DNA from: Methanosarcina barkeri 3
GTDB taxonomy: Archaea; Halobacteriota; Methanosarcinia; Methanosarcinales; Methanosarcinaceae
NCBI RefSeq assembly: GCF_000970305.1
Contig: NZ_CP009517.1
Span: forward strand, 248,001 to 312,000
Length of the DNA stretch: 64,000 nucleotides
Direction of reading: 5' to 3'
The translations under genes and the position numbers were made by a program. How positions within the stretch are numbered: the first letter of the stretch is position 1; each line of letters begins with the position of its first letter. The notes beneath the pieces are model-generated. The model was given only the letters and a program-made list of their open reading frames with translations. It was not told the DNA's origin and did no database searches. Shown one piece after another: positions 57,332 to 64,000 of this stretch.

Positions 57332-58021
57332 TTATATCTCATATGTTCCTTCTCCTGTAACAAGCTCCCCATTTACTGCTGTCCATCCATCCTGAGGTCC
57401 GGATAACATAATTTCCACTTTTTCCCTATAGTTATTAGACTGCCATCCTCCGATCCACCATTCATTACGTGCGTCCAAGTAGATCGAAATGCTGGTATTT
57501 GCATTCGAGGAGGTCTCATAGGAGGCATACACCCGGCTTTCATAATCAAATTGCTCAGATGTCCGTGAATATGCTCCGCTAGCGTTGACATTATGCGTAA
57601 GATTGTATTTGGGCATAAGGACCATTTCATTGCCCAACGGGTTCATTGTATCTATGGTCTGGTTAGAAAATACCATTGTACTAAGATCTATACTTTTTGC
57701 CTTCTCATTTTTCATAGATAACATGAGCCCGTGTTCCGTATCTACTAGGGCGTATTCCCATGAAGGATTATTGTTATTAAAGTGATGCTCTACGGTATCC
57801 ACGCCCACGGATGACGTATTGTTTATCACCGGAAGTGGAAGGTAAAGAGTTGCGTTGCTCAAGGTCGAGTCCGTAGTTAATATTACATCGTAATCATAAA
57901 CACTTGTGAAACTATTATTATACATTTTCTGCTTCTGATCTTGCCACCAGATAGACAGCAACCCTACAGAAATGATTATTAATAGTACAAACCCGATCCC
58001 TATTTTGTAACGAGTCCTCAT
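57332..58021 (-). CDS. Membrane-anchored or exported hypothetical protein
   Basis: 229 residues. An N-terminal membrane segment (about 8-26, IGFVLLIIISVGLLSIWW) is followed by a beta-rich, Asn/Thr/Ser-rich domain with several N-glycosylation sequons (NNS, NAT, NNT, NQT, NLT). That is typical of exported Methanosarcina proteins. No enzymatic motif is seen. The C-terminus EWWIGGWQSNNYREKVEIML may form a lipocalin-like or sandwich fold. It resembles archaeal hypothetical exported proteins of similar length, but I cannot name a family. Confidence 0.6.
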   Translation of the reverse strand: MRTRYKIGIGFVLLIIISVGLLSIWWQDQKQKMYNNSFTSVYDYDVILTTDSTLSNATLYLPLPVINNTSSVGVDTVEHHFNNNNPSWEYALVDTEHGLMLSMKNEKAKSIDLSTMVFSNQTIDTMNPLGNEMVLMPKYNLTHNVNASGAYSRTSEQFDYESRVYASYETSSNANTSISIYLDARNEWWIGGWQSNNYREKVEIMLSGPQDGWTAVNGELVTGEGTYEI

Positions 58022-58540
58022 GTTTCAACACCTTATCCACTCTTGAGGAAAGATTTTAATTAAATATAATTGCTTTATAATTTCATTATATATCTAAGTC
58101 ATAATAATTTAAGTGGGACACAGAAGAACTACCTTTGAATTAATTTTCATTTTGATTTAATTCCCATTTCGCAATGATTAATCTCGACAATAATGGGAAC
58201 TGCCTAGTATAGTGCTGGGCGACAAATTACTTTAGAACTCTCTAAATTCTTCTTTGCTGATTCTTTATATGTTTTCTGGCCAAATTGTCAACAATGCAAT
58301 TTTTACACTTACTTTGCCATGAAATAAATTTCTAATTTTTGATTGTTAGACGATTTGGCCGGAAAACATATATATAAGCAAATATCCTGACCCTTATTCA
58401 AATAATATATATAAAAAATAATCAATGGAATTTTCGAGGGAATTAACAGTATCGTACAGTTGAAAAAAGAAATGCAAGAGGGTTTAAAAGCATATACTAT
58501 TTTATTAATATGATCTATCTAAAATTAGGGAAACTAAAAT
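58022..58540. other. Spacer with large imperfect inverted repeat
   Basis: TATATGTTTTCTGGCCAAAT through ACAA (58266-58294) and its near complement (58343-58372) could form a long hairpin of about 29 paired bases around 48 bases. No gene is supported. Small plus-strand frames from 58510 onward are antisense to the UPF0228 remnant. Confidence 0.5.
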
Positions 58541-58872
58541 TCAAATTACCCAAATGGTTTCGTTATCGACAGCTTGTTCGGATACAGATATTATATAATA
58601 ATCTTCTTTTTGATATCCGTAGCAGATTTAAATTTATCATTTACACGCTGTTTTTATTATTTTCTACCTGTATATATTTGTCTGCCTATATTCTACATTA
58701 TAGTCCAGCCTATACGTAAAAAGGTTGCAGCCTTCAAGAATAGTTTTAACTTCGGATTTAGTAATTCCCTCTTCAAACTCTATAACTAAGCTACTTACTT
58801 CAATTCGTGATCTGGAGTTTTAGGATCAACTGTGATTTTCGAATCAACGTGTGCTGACGTAAACAGTAACAA
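58541..58872 (-). pseudogene. UPF0228 family protein, degenerate
   Basis: Fragments in shifting minus-strand frames follow the family order. A hydrophobic leader ILLLFTSAHVDSK comes first, then VIEFEEGITKSEVKTILEGC and a NLFTYRLDYNVE segment, and finally KEDYYIISVSEQAVDNE. Two frameshifts and at least two stops interrupt it. The C-terminal third of the family (cysteine-containing FGD region) is missing. UPF0228 proteins are small exported proteins found in several copies in Methanosarcina, function unknown. Confidence 0.7.
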
Positions 58873-58874
58873 TA

Positions 58875-59282
58875 TTAGTTTAGCTTTCTGAATTCGACTC
58901 CTTCAAACCTGCATGTTGAAATTCTTCTTTCACGGAAAGCATACAAGAAGACCTTAAAAAGAGCATAAAGCCTGAAATAATAAGCAAGCAGGACAGGAGA
59001 GCGAAAACCGCTGATATATACGATTTTTTTATCGTCCCTGATAGAGTCATCCAGGAATTTTACTATCCCGTCAAAAGAATTCCTTTTAAGTGTACTTCCT
59101 CTCGGCATGCGGGGTCCGAGTACAACTACATCCTCTTCCATTCCATCTGCACCTTCTGTTCCCTCTACAAAGCCGTAATTGAAAATTGTAGGCAGGGGAG
59201 AAAAAAAAGCCTTTTCATAGCCTTTTTCTGTTCTGTTATACTTCCAGAAACTATATTTTGGGGTTTCGATTATAATTTTCAT
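58875..59282 (-). CDS. Inorganic pyrophosphatase-like protein
   Basis: 135 residues, shorter than family I pyrophosphatase (~170). KYSFWKYNRTEKGYEKAFFS, PLPTIFNYGFVEGTEGADGM and EEDVVVLGPRMPRGS correspond to the substrate-binding beta-barrel strands. PTIFNYGFVEGTxGxDGxxxD is the pattern around the metal-binding aspartates of soluble pyrophosphatases. The usual DPID catalytic stretch is only partly present, so activity is uncertain. It may be a diverged paralogue with another phosphate substrate. It is divergent from the Trm5-like gene. Confidence 0.65.
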   Translation of the reverse strand: MKIIIETPKYSFWKYNRTEKGYEKAFFSPLPTIFNYGFVEGTEGADGMEEDVVVLGPRMPRGSTLKRNSFDGIVKFLDDSIRDDKKIVYISGFRSPVLLAYYFRLYALFKVFLYAFRERRISTCRFEGVEFRKLN

Positions 59283-59408
59283 GGGTAATAGTCCTGCCTG
59301 TACTGTTACGAATGGCTGTTTAAAGTTTCTTCCGGGTTTTTACCTTTTTCCACAATTTCTCAGCCATTTCCCAAAACAAAAAGCATATATTAAAATGATT
59401 CTTAAAAA

Positions 59409-59536
59409 CGGAACTAAAATCTGAAACTTAATATCCGGAACTTAATATCTGAAACTTAATATCTGAAACTTAATATCTTGAACTTAATATCCGGAACTTA
59501 ATATCTTGAACTTAATATCTGGAATTAAAATCTTAA
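59409..59536. repeat. 14-15-bp tandem repeat upstream of the Trm5-like gene
   Basis: About nine copies of CTGAAACTTAATAT and variants (CCGGAACTTAATAT, CTTGAACTTAATAT), ending within 40 bases of the start codon. Confidence 0.85.
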
Positions 59537-59573
59537 AGTGAAAGTCTACAATTTGATAAGCAGAGGATTCTTA

Positions 59574-60530
59574 ATGAGTTTTCGAAATAGAATAAGCTTG
59601 CGAGATGCAATGAGAGGAATAGTTGAAGAACCCCTGCTTCCTATGGTTCCGAAACGTTTTGATTACATTGGAAATGTAGCCGTAATATCGATTCCTCCTG
59701 AGCTTGAGGCTTATAAAAAATCTATTGCCTCGAAACTGCTTTCTATGCGTGGCAATACTCGGGCCGTACTTAACAAGGTGAGCAAACTCGAAGGAGAGCA
59801 TAGAGTTGCGGATTTTGAGTTTCTGATTGGGGAAACCACAGAAACAATTCACAGGGAAAACGGTTATACCTATAAGCTGGATGTCAAAAAAGTGTTTTTT
59901 AATCCCCGTCTGTACTCTGAGAGAAGGCGTGTAGCCTCAAAAATAAAGTCGGGAGAAAACATCATAATTCCTTTTGCCGGAGTGGGACCTTTTGTACTTC
60001 CTGCTGCAGGAAAAGGGGCAAAGGTTTACGCCATTGAAATAAATCCCAACGCCTGTGCTTGCCTTCAAGAGAATATACGGATTAACAGGCTTGAAGGGCA
60101 AATAACCGTTATTCAGGATGATTTTGAGAATCTTTTCCATATGTTTAATTCTGCAAAAACCAGTGAAGGGCTAGTAAATACGACTTTTTCTAGTCTGCAT
60201 GTATGCCTGAATCCTGAGGAAGCTAAAGATGAAAATTTTCAGATTCCTGAAAATGGGTTTGATAGGGCCATAGTGCCTACACCTTACGGCATGGACCATT
60301 TTCTTGGCAAAATCTCAAAACTTGTCAGGAAAGAAGGGTACATTCACTTTTACACTTTTAAAGCCGAATCTCAGATTCCTGTGCTGATTGACGAATACAA
60401 AAAAATGGGGCTTGAAGTGGAGCTGTACAGGCGGACCGGAAATGTTGCTCCGGGCATCAGCAGGTGGGTTTTTGACCTTAAAAAAATAGGTTTGAAGGAA
60501 GAAAGTGTAGAAACTGTGGGGAATAAGTAA
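59574..60530 (+). CDS. Trm5/Taw2-family tRNA methyltransferase
   Basis: 318 residues from the ATG at 59574, with AGAGGA 6-7 bases upstream. A GTG at 59538 would extend it by 12 residues into a repeat. An N-terminal tRNA-binding part (FDYIGNVAVISIPPELEAYK) is followed by VKKVFFNPRLYSERRRVASK, the hallmark region preceding the Rossmann fold. It has NIIIPFAGVGPFVLPAAGKG and VYAIEINPNACACLQENIRI. These are characteristic of archaeal Trm5, which makes m1G37, and related wyosine enzymes such as Taw2. The usual NLP/NPPY-type catalytic block reads VPTPYGMDHFL. Methanosarcina has more than one Trm5-like gene, so the exact reaction (m1G37 or wyosine step) is open. Confidence 0.82.
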   Translation: MSFRNRISLRDAMRGIVEEPLLPMVPKRFDYIGNVAVISIPPELEAYKKSIASKLLSMRGNTRAVLNKVSKLEGEHRVADFEFLIGETTETIHRENGYTYKLDVKKVFFNPRLYSERRRVASKIKSGENIIIPFAGVGPFVLPAAGKGAKVYAIEINPNACACLQENIRINRLEGQITVIQDDFENLFHMFNSAKTSEGLVNTTFSSLHVCLNPEEAKDENFQIPENGFDRAIVPTPYGMDHFLGKISKLVRKEGYIHFYTFKAESQIPVLIDEYKKMGLEVELYRRTGNVAPGISRWVFDLKKIGLKEESVETVGNK

Positions 60531-61009
60531 GGTTTCATCCCTGACTTTTCAAAGGCGGGTTAGACCGTCAACCTCAACAAAACAACAAACTTAAAAACTT
60601 TATATTCAGGGGTTAAAACAATTTTACTCAGGTGCATGCACAATAACAGTAAGTTTCCACCTTTCGAACTCTTCAATTGATTACACAAATATAATTATAA
60701 CTGGATAATTTATAACAAGTGAGTCTATATTTGTTATTTATTTGCTTAAATAAGACTTTTATACACTATGATTGAATATTATTTCCCTTTATAGTCATTT
60801 TTGAATATGAGCTAAGGCATATACTCAAATAAATAATTTATGATCAAATTATTAAATATTAAAAATGTTGATAAGTAATCAAGACTCGAAATTCGCTTGA
60901 AAAAGACGAAAAACTGAAAATAGTGGAATCGATTTCAGAAAAGACATAGTACTTGTAATCCGCTGGAAGACAAAAAGATAAAAGAAAGACAAGTAAGGAA
61001 ATGGTAAAC
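60531..61009. other. Gene-free spacer
   Basis: A+T-rich, no repeat or gene recognised. A TATA-like stretch near 60832-60841 may serve the small gene downstream. Confidence 0.35.
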
Positions 61010-61210
61010 ATGGAAAAATCTCTAATGAAAAACCCATTTGTACTTTTCATTATCCCTGTAATTATATGTACATTCTTAGGATACTTGTCTAATAATTTAA
61101 TGAATGGAGCACTTACTGGAATTTCCATTGGGATTGGGTTCTTTATAGGGATGAACGTATTTGATAGAAAGCAGGAAAAAGATAAAAGAAAAGAAAGCAA
61201 GAAAAAATAA
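61010..61210 (+). CDS. Small membrane protein
   Basis: 66 residues from the ATG at 61010, which is 10 bases after AAGGAA; an ATG at 61001 is too close to that site. There are two helices (about 9-25, FVLFIIPVIICTFLGYLS, and 32-48, ALTGISIGIGFFIGMNVF) with a highly basic tail (DRKQEKDKRKESKKK). No family is recognised. The tail could contact nucleic acid or lipid headgroups. Confidence 0.5.
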   Translation: MEKSLMKNPFVLFIIPVIICTFLGYLSNNLMNGALTGISIGIGFFIGMNVFDRKQEKDKRKESKKK

Positions 61211-61376
61211 AAATAAATCCGGCATCGATATAATCATACTAGAAGATTCCACAAACGTATCGGATTCTACCGAACTAAATTCTACATACATGCGAGATAC
61301 CTATTTGAGTTATTAAACAGGTGAAAATTTTAAGCTCTCATAGTAGATATTTTTTCAATCACGAGCATAAGGATTT

Positions 61377-62807
61377 TCAGTCCTCAAGCCCGATATGTTT
61401 AAGAAAATGATGATAGTGTTCAGGCGGCAATCGAGAATAAAATGCCCTGGTTACAACCTCACTGAGAGACGGGTGAATGTCCATACTCCGCATAATTGGT
61501 CCAGTGCTTCTTGATTCTGTGTACATGAGAGGAATTATCTGGTGGATCAGGACTGAAGCATGCGGGCCTATAATGTGGGCTCCCAGGATTTTTTCTTCCT
61601 TCGCATCCAGAATCACTTTTACGAAATAGTCTCTGATTTCCATAGCTGACCCTTTTGCAGTATCTTCAAAAAACTTGAGGCCTATGATGACTCTTTCCTC
61701 TCCGTACTTTTCCACGGCTTCCTGCTCTTTCATACCTGCTCCGGCGATTTCAGGGTAGGAAAAGACTGCGTGGGGTACGGCATGGTAGTCTGCCTTTTCT
61801 TTTTCTTTCTTGATCGCATTGAGGAAAACTATTCCGGACTCGTAGTTTGCTACGTGCTTTAGCAAATACTTTCCATTTGCATCCCCAAATGCCCAGATAT
61901 TCGGCTGTGAGGTCTCAAGAAACTCGTTCACCAGAATCCAGCCCTGTATATCGGTTTTAATCCCTGCTCTCTCGGGGTGGAGAATATCGGTATTCGGAAC
62001 TCTTCCTGTTGCCACGAGGATTTCGTCCACGGTTATTTCTACTTCCCGTTCCGAGCCGTTTTCCTTTGCAATAACCGTTTTCTGCCCGTTATCTTCTTTC
62101 CGAACTTCTATGGCTTCATGGTTTGTAATTATCTGCATGTACTCCGACATTTTCATACTGGCAAGTCTGGAGATCTCGGGCTCCTCCTGCGGAAGAAACT
62201 GGGAATTTCTCCCGATGACCGTGACTCTGGTTCCCATAGCTGAAAAAAAGTGCCCGTATTCGGCTGCAATGTAACTCCCTCCCAAGATAGCGAGCTTTTC
62301 TGGGCGTTCCGTGAGTTTAAGCACAGTATCACTTGTAAGGTATCCTGCTTCTTCGAGACCCTTAATAGGAGGAATCGCAGGTTTTGAACCAGTACATAGA
62401 AAGATCATTTCGGAGTGGAGGGTTTTTTCACCTACTTTCAGGGTATAAGGTGAGATAAACTCCGCACTTTCGTGATAGTAGTCAAGATAAGGGTTATCGG
62501 TCAACCCATTCCTTATCGCCTCGACATCTTCTCCTATTTTCCTGCGCATCCTTTCCATAATTGCAAGGAAATCAATGTCCTTTATTTCAATATTAATTCC
62601 GAAAACAGATGCGGTTCCAATTTCCCTGATGAGTTCGGCAGGATAGAGCAGGATTTTTGAAGGAATGCATCCTCTGGTAAGGCAGATCCCGCCGGGTTCA
62701 TCTTTGTCGATAACCGCAACTCTCATTTCAGGTTTTGAATCAAGAATAGGATTTATGTAGTTCATTGCAGAACCCGTACCTATTATAATAAGGTCGTAGT
62801 TTTCCAT
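61377..62807 (-). CDS. Dihydrolipoamide dehydrogenase/mercuric reductase-like flavoprotein
   Basis: 476 residues. FAD site: YDLIIIGTGSAMNYINPILD (with the unusual GTGSAMN in place of GxGxxG/A). The redox-active disulfide is GGICLTRGCIPSKILLYPAE (about residues 39-58). The NAD(P)-binding site is LAILGGSYIAAEYGHFFSAM, and TNIDILHPERAG-type and WAFGDANG are FAD-binding. The dimerisation domain ends SMDIHPSLSEVVTRAFYSR, whose His-Pro pair is the catalytic base of the opposite subunit. Relatives include dihydrolipoyl dehydrogenase, mycothione reductase and mercuric reductase. No lipoyl complex genes adjoin it, so the physiological disulfide substrate is open. GAGGGGAAAAC precedes the ATG. Confidence 0.9.
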   Translation of the reverse strand: MENYDLIIIGTGSAMNYINPILDSKPEMRVAVIDKDEPGGICLTRGCIPSKILLYPAELIREIGTASVFGINIEIKDIDFLAIMERMRRKIGEDVEAIRNGLTDNPYLDYYHESAEFISPYTLKVGEKTLHSEMIFLCTGSKPAIPPIKGLEEAGYLTSDTVLKLTERPEKLAILGGSYIAAEYGHFFSAMGTRVTVIGRNSQFLPQEEPEISRLASMKMSEYMQIITNHEAIEVRKEDNGQKTVIAKENGSEREVEITVDEILVATGRVPNTDILHPERAGIKTDIQGWILVNEFLETSQPNIWAFGDANGKYLLKHVANYESGIVFLNAIKKEKEKADYHAVPHAVFSYPEIAGAGMKEQEAVEKYGEERVIIGLKFFEDTAKGSAMEIRDYFVKVILDAKEEKILGAHIIGPHASVLIHQIIPLMYTESRSTGPIMRSMDIHPSLSEVVTRAFYSRLPPEHYHHFLKHIGLED

Positions 62808-63093
62808 GTTTTCCCCTCATCACACATATCTGTTTGGAACTATGAGAAATAGATTAAGTTTAACAAATCCCGAATAACAAATGTGAGGCAAAAGTTATTT
62901 TATTCATTGAACTATTTCTATATAACTTAAAGGGTTTGTCTAAATTACTTCCCAATCGCAACTACTAAACAGATATTTTTAAGTTTTAACATGTAGTTTT
63001 AATCATCTCTGAAAGAAAAACAATTGTTATTTATAAAGATAAGCTTATTCTATGTAACTTCCCAGAAAAAGTAAAAACAAAAGATGTCTTATA
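62808..63093. other. Divergent promoter region
   Basis: A+T-rich spacer serving both flanking genes. No feature beyond TATA-like stretches, for example CTATATAAC near 62920. Confidence 0.35.
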
Positions 63094-64000
63094 ATGAACA
63101 GAGCTGCCCGAATCCTTAAAAGCGGGAATTCCTGCCAGAGAATTCCTGTAACGCATATCTTATATCTCCTGCTCATTCTTATAGCTCCTTTTGCAGGAGT
63201 GAATCTTCTTTTTCTCTTATCCATCGTTCTTTTTCTGGGAATACGACTTTCTGGAAACTCCTTTTCCTGTGATAGAGATGTTACCAGCCTTACTTTTTCC
63301 CTGGTTATCATGCTCTTTGTTTCCATGATTTCGAGTGTTTCTTCTTATGCCTATCCTTTCTACATAGTACTTGGAGCGTTTGCAATTGCGGCAGTAGGAA
63401 ACCATAAAACATCTTTTTCGGAGACCGAGTCTGTACCTGATTTAAATTTAAGACGGAGGAGAATCAAAAAGAAGAGTTTTTCAATTATCTGGAGTTCGGC
63501 TTTCCTGGCACTTCGGATTGCTGCTTCATTCTTTGCCGCAAGCTGGATTGTCTACTGGCAGAAACTTCCGGTCTCATATAACATGATTTTCTTCATATCT
63601 GTTATCGGGGCAGTTACAGGTTCTCTTTTCGAGTCAATCCCCTCCAAAATAGACAAAAATATTTCTGTGCCTCTGGGTGCAGGCATGACAATGTGGATTT
63701 TTGAAGATTTCAGGTACTGGGTGCCTCCCGAAAAAATGGTTGTAGCACTCATATTCTCCTTTTTCCTGGGTATACTGGCTTACAGGGCGAAGATTGCAGA
63801 TGTATCTGCACTTCTGAGTGCCGCCCTTCTGGGAGTCCTGATAATTGTCTTCAGCGGGCTTTCCTGGTTCCTGCTTCTGCTCACATTTTTTATTCTCGGA
63901 GGCGGGTTTACAAAATATAAATATACATACAAAGAATCCATAGGAATTGCACAGGCTAAAGACGGCATCCGGAGTTATGAAAATGTATTTTCGAACAGTA
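63094..64000 (+). CDS. DUF92/TIGR00297 integral membrane protein, N-terminal part (runs off window)
   Basis: The frame is open from the ATG at 63094 to the right edge (302 codons). At least seven hydrophobic helices are visible, then LGGGFTKYKYTYKESIGIAQ and AKDGIRSYENVFSNS. This is the diagnostic FTKYKYxYKxxLGIAxxxxGxRxxxxVxxN block of DUF92 membrane proteins, which are related to phytol/dolichol-type kinases. In plants a DUF92 protein (VTE6) phosphorylates phytyl phosphate. In archaea an isoprenoid phosphate kinase role is plausible but not shown. A longer N-terminal membrane part than in bacterial members is typical of archaeal ones. Confidence 0.8.
   Translation, partial: MNRAARILKSGNSCQRIPVTHILYLLLILIAPFAGVNLLFLLSIVLFLGIRLSGNSFSCDRDVTSLTFSLVIMLFVSMISSVSSYAYPFYIVLGAFAIAAVGNHKTSFSETESVPDLNLRRRRIKKKSFSIIWSSAFLALRIAASFFAASWIVYWQKLPVSYNMIFFISVIGAVTGSLFESIPSKIDKNISVPLGAGMTMWIFEDFRYWVPPEKMVVALIFSFFLGILAYRAKIADVSALLSAALLGVLIIVFSGLSWFLLLLTFFILGGGFTKYKYTYKESIGIAQAKDGIRSYENVFSNS

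Overview
The window looks like chromosomal DNA of a Methanosarcina species. The gene set is archaeal and methanosarcinal: a group II chaperonin, AMP phosphorylase, aTrm56, a Trm5-like methyltransferase, a PorB-type pyruvate synthase subunit, S-layer (Mac-type) and PGF-CTERM surface proteins, YVTN/PKD surface proteins, DUF2119, DUF2683 and UPF0228. Bacterial-type genes (uvrA/uvrC/uvrB, glnK-amtB) sit among them. Coding density is low, with long A+T-rich spacers full of short tandem repeats, as is usual for this genus. No tRNA, rRNA or CRISPR array was recognised.

Layout. 1-6.8 kb: the N-terminus of a cation diffusion facilitator runs off the left edge. A gene-poor stretch follows, with a candidate structured RNA, a PGF-CTERM remnant, one methyltransferase, a 67-bp degenerate tandem repeat, a DUF2683 antitoxin with a dead partner, and an IS5-type transposase stub. 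6.8-19.6 kb is housekeeping: AMP phosphorylase, aTrm56, a CrtI-like oxidoreductase, a frameshifted shikimate-kinase-like gene, ACT/PFL proteins, an orphan porB, a helical-repeat protein and a purine-type phosphoribosyltransferase. 19.1-23 kb: the amtB-glnK nitrogen operon, with a dyad operator candidate, and a metallophosphoesterase whose conserved N-terminus lacks a normal start codon. 23.4-29.7 kb: an array of 85-bp G+C-rich repeats precedes aspS, then rpiA, a thermosome gene, and a DUF2119/TlyA-like pair. 30-37.5 kb: a YVTN/PKD surface protein with a broken extra PKD domain, a BASS-family transporter, an M13 peptidase and a YdjM-like membrane protein. 38.5-45.3 kb: uvrA-uvrC-uvrB. 45.4-59 kb is accessory: a methyltransferase, a PLL-type propeller lectin, a large S-layer/PGF-CTERM protein, a frameshifted QueG-like ferredoxin-type protein, a radical SAM/SPASM enzyme, and many remnants and small inverted-repeat elements. 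59-64 kb: a Trm5-like methyltransferase, a flavoprotein disulfide reductase, and the 5' part of a DUF92 membrane protein that leaves the window.

Two themes stand out. First, a family of ~95-bp inverted-repeat (MITE-like) elements is present. One copy (53001-53093) has a 7-bp target duplication and lies inside a decayed paralogue of the small membrane protein at 54329-54523. Second, about ten intergenic spacers carry their own unrelated minisatellite (11-33 bp units). The clearest system-level candidate is the radical SAM/SPASM peptide-modifying enzyme at 55566-56708, whose substrate is not evident. The 85-bp repeat array and the 1062-1154 structured element are the most unexplained non-coding signals.
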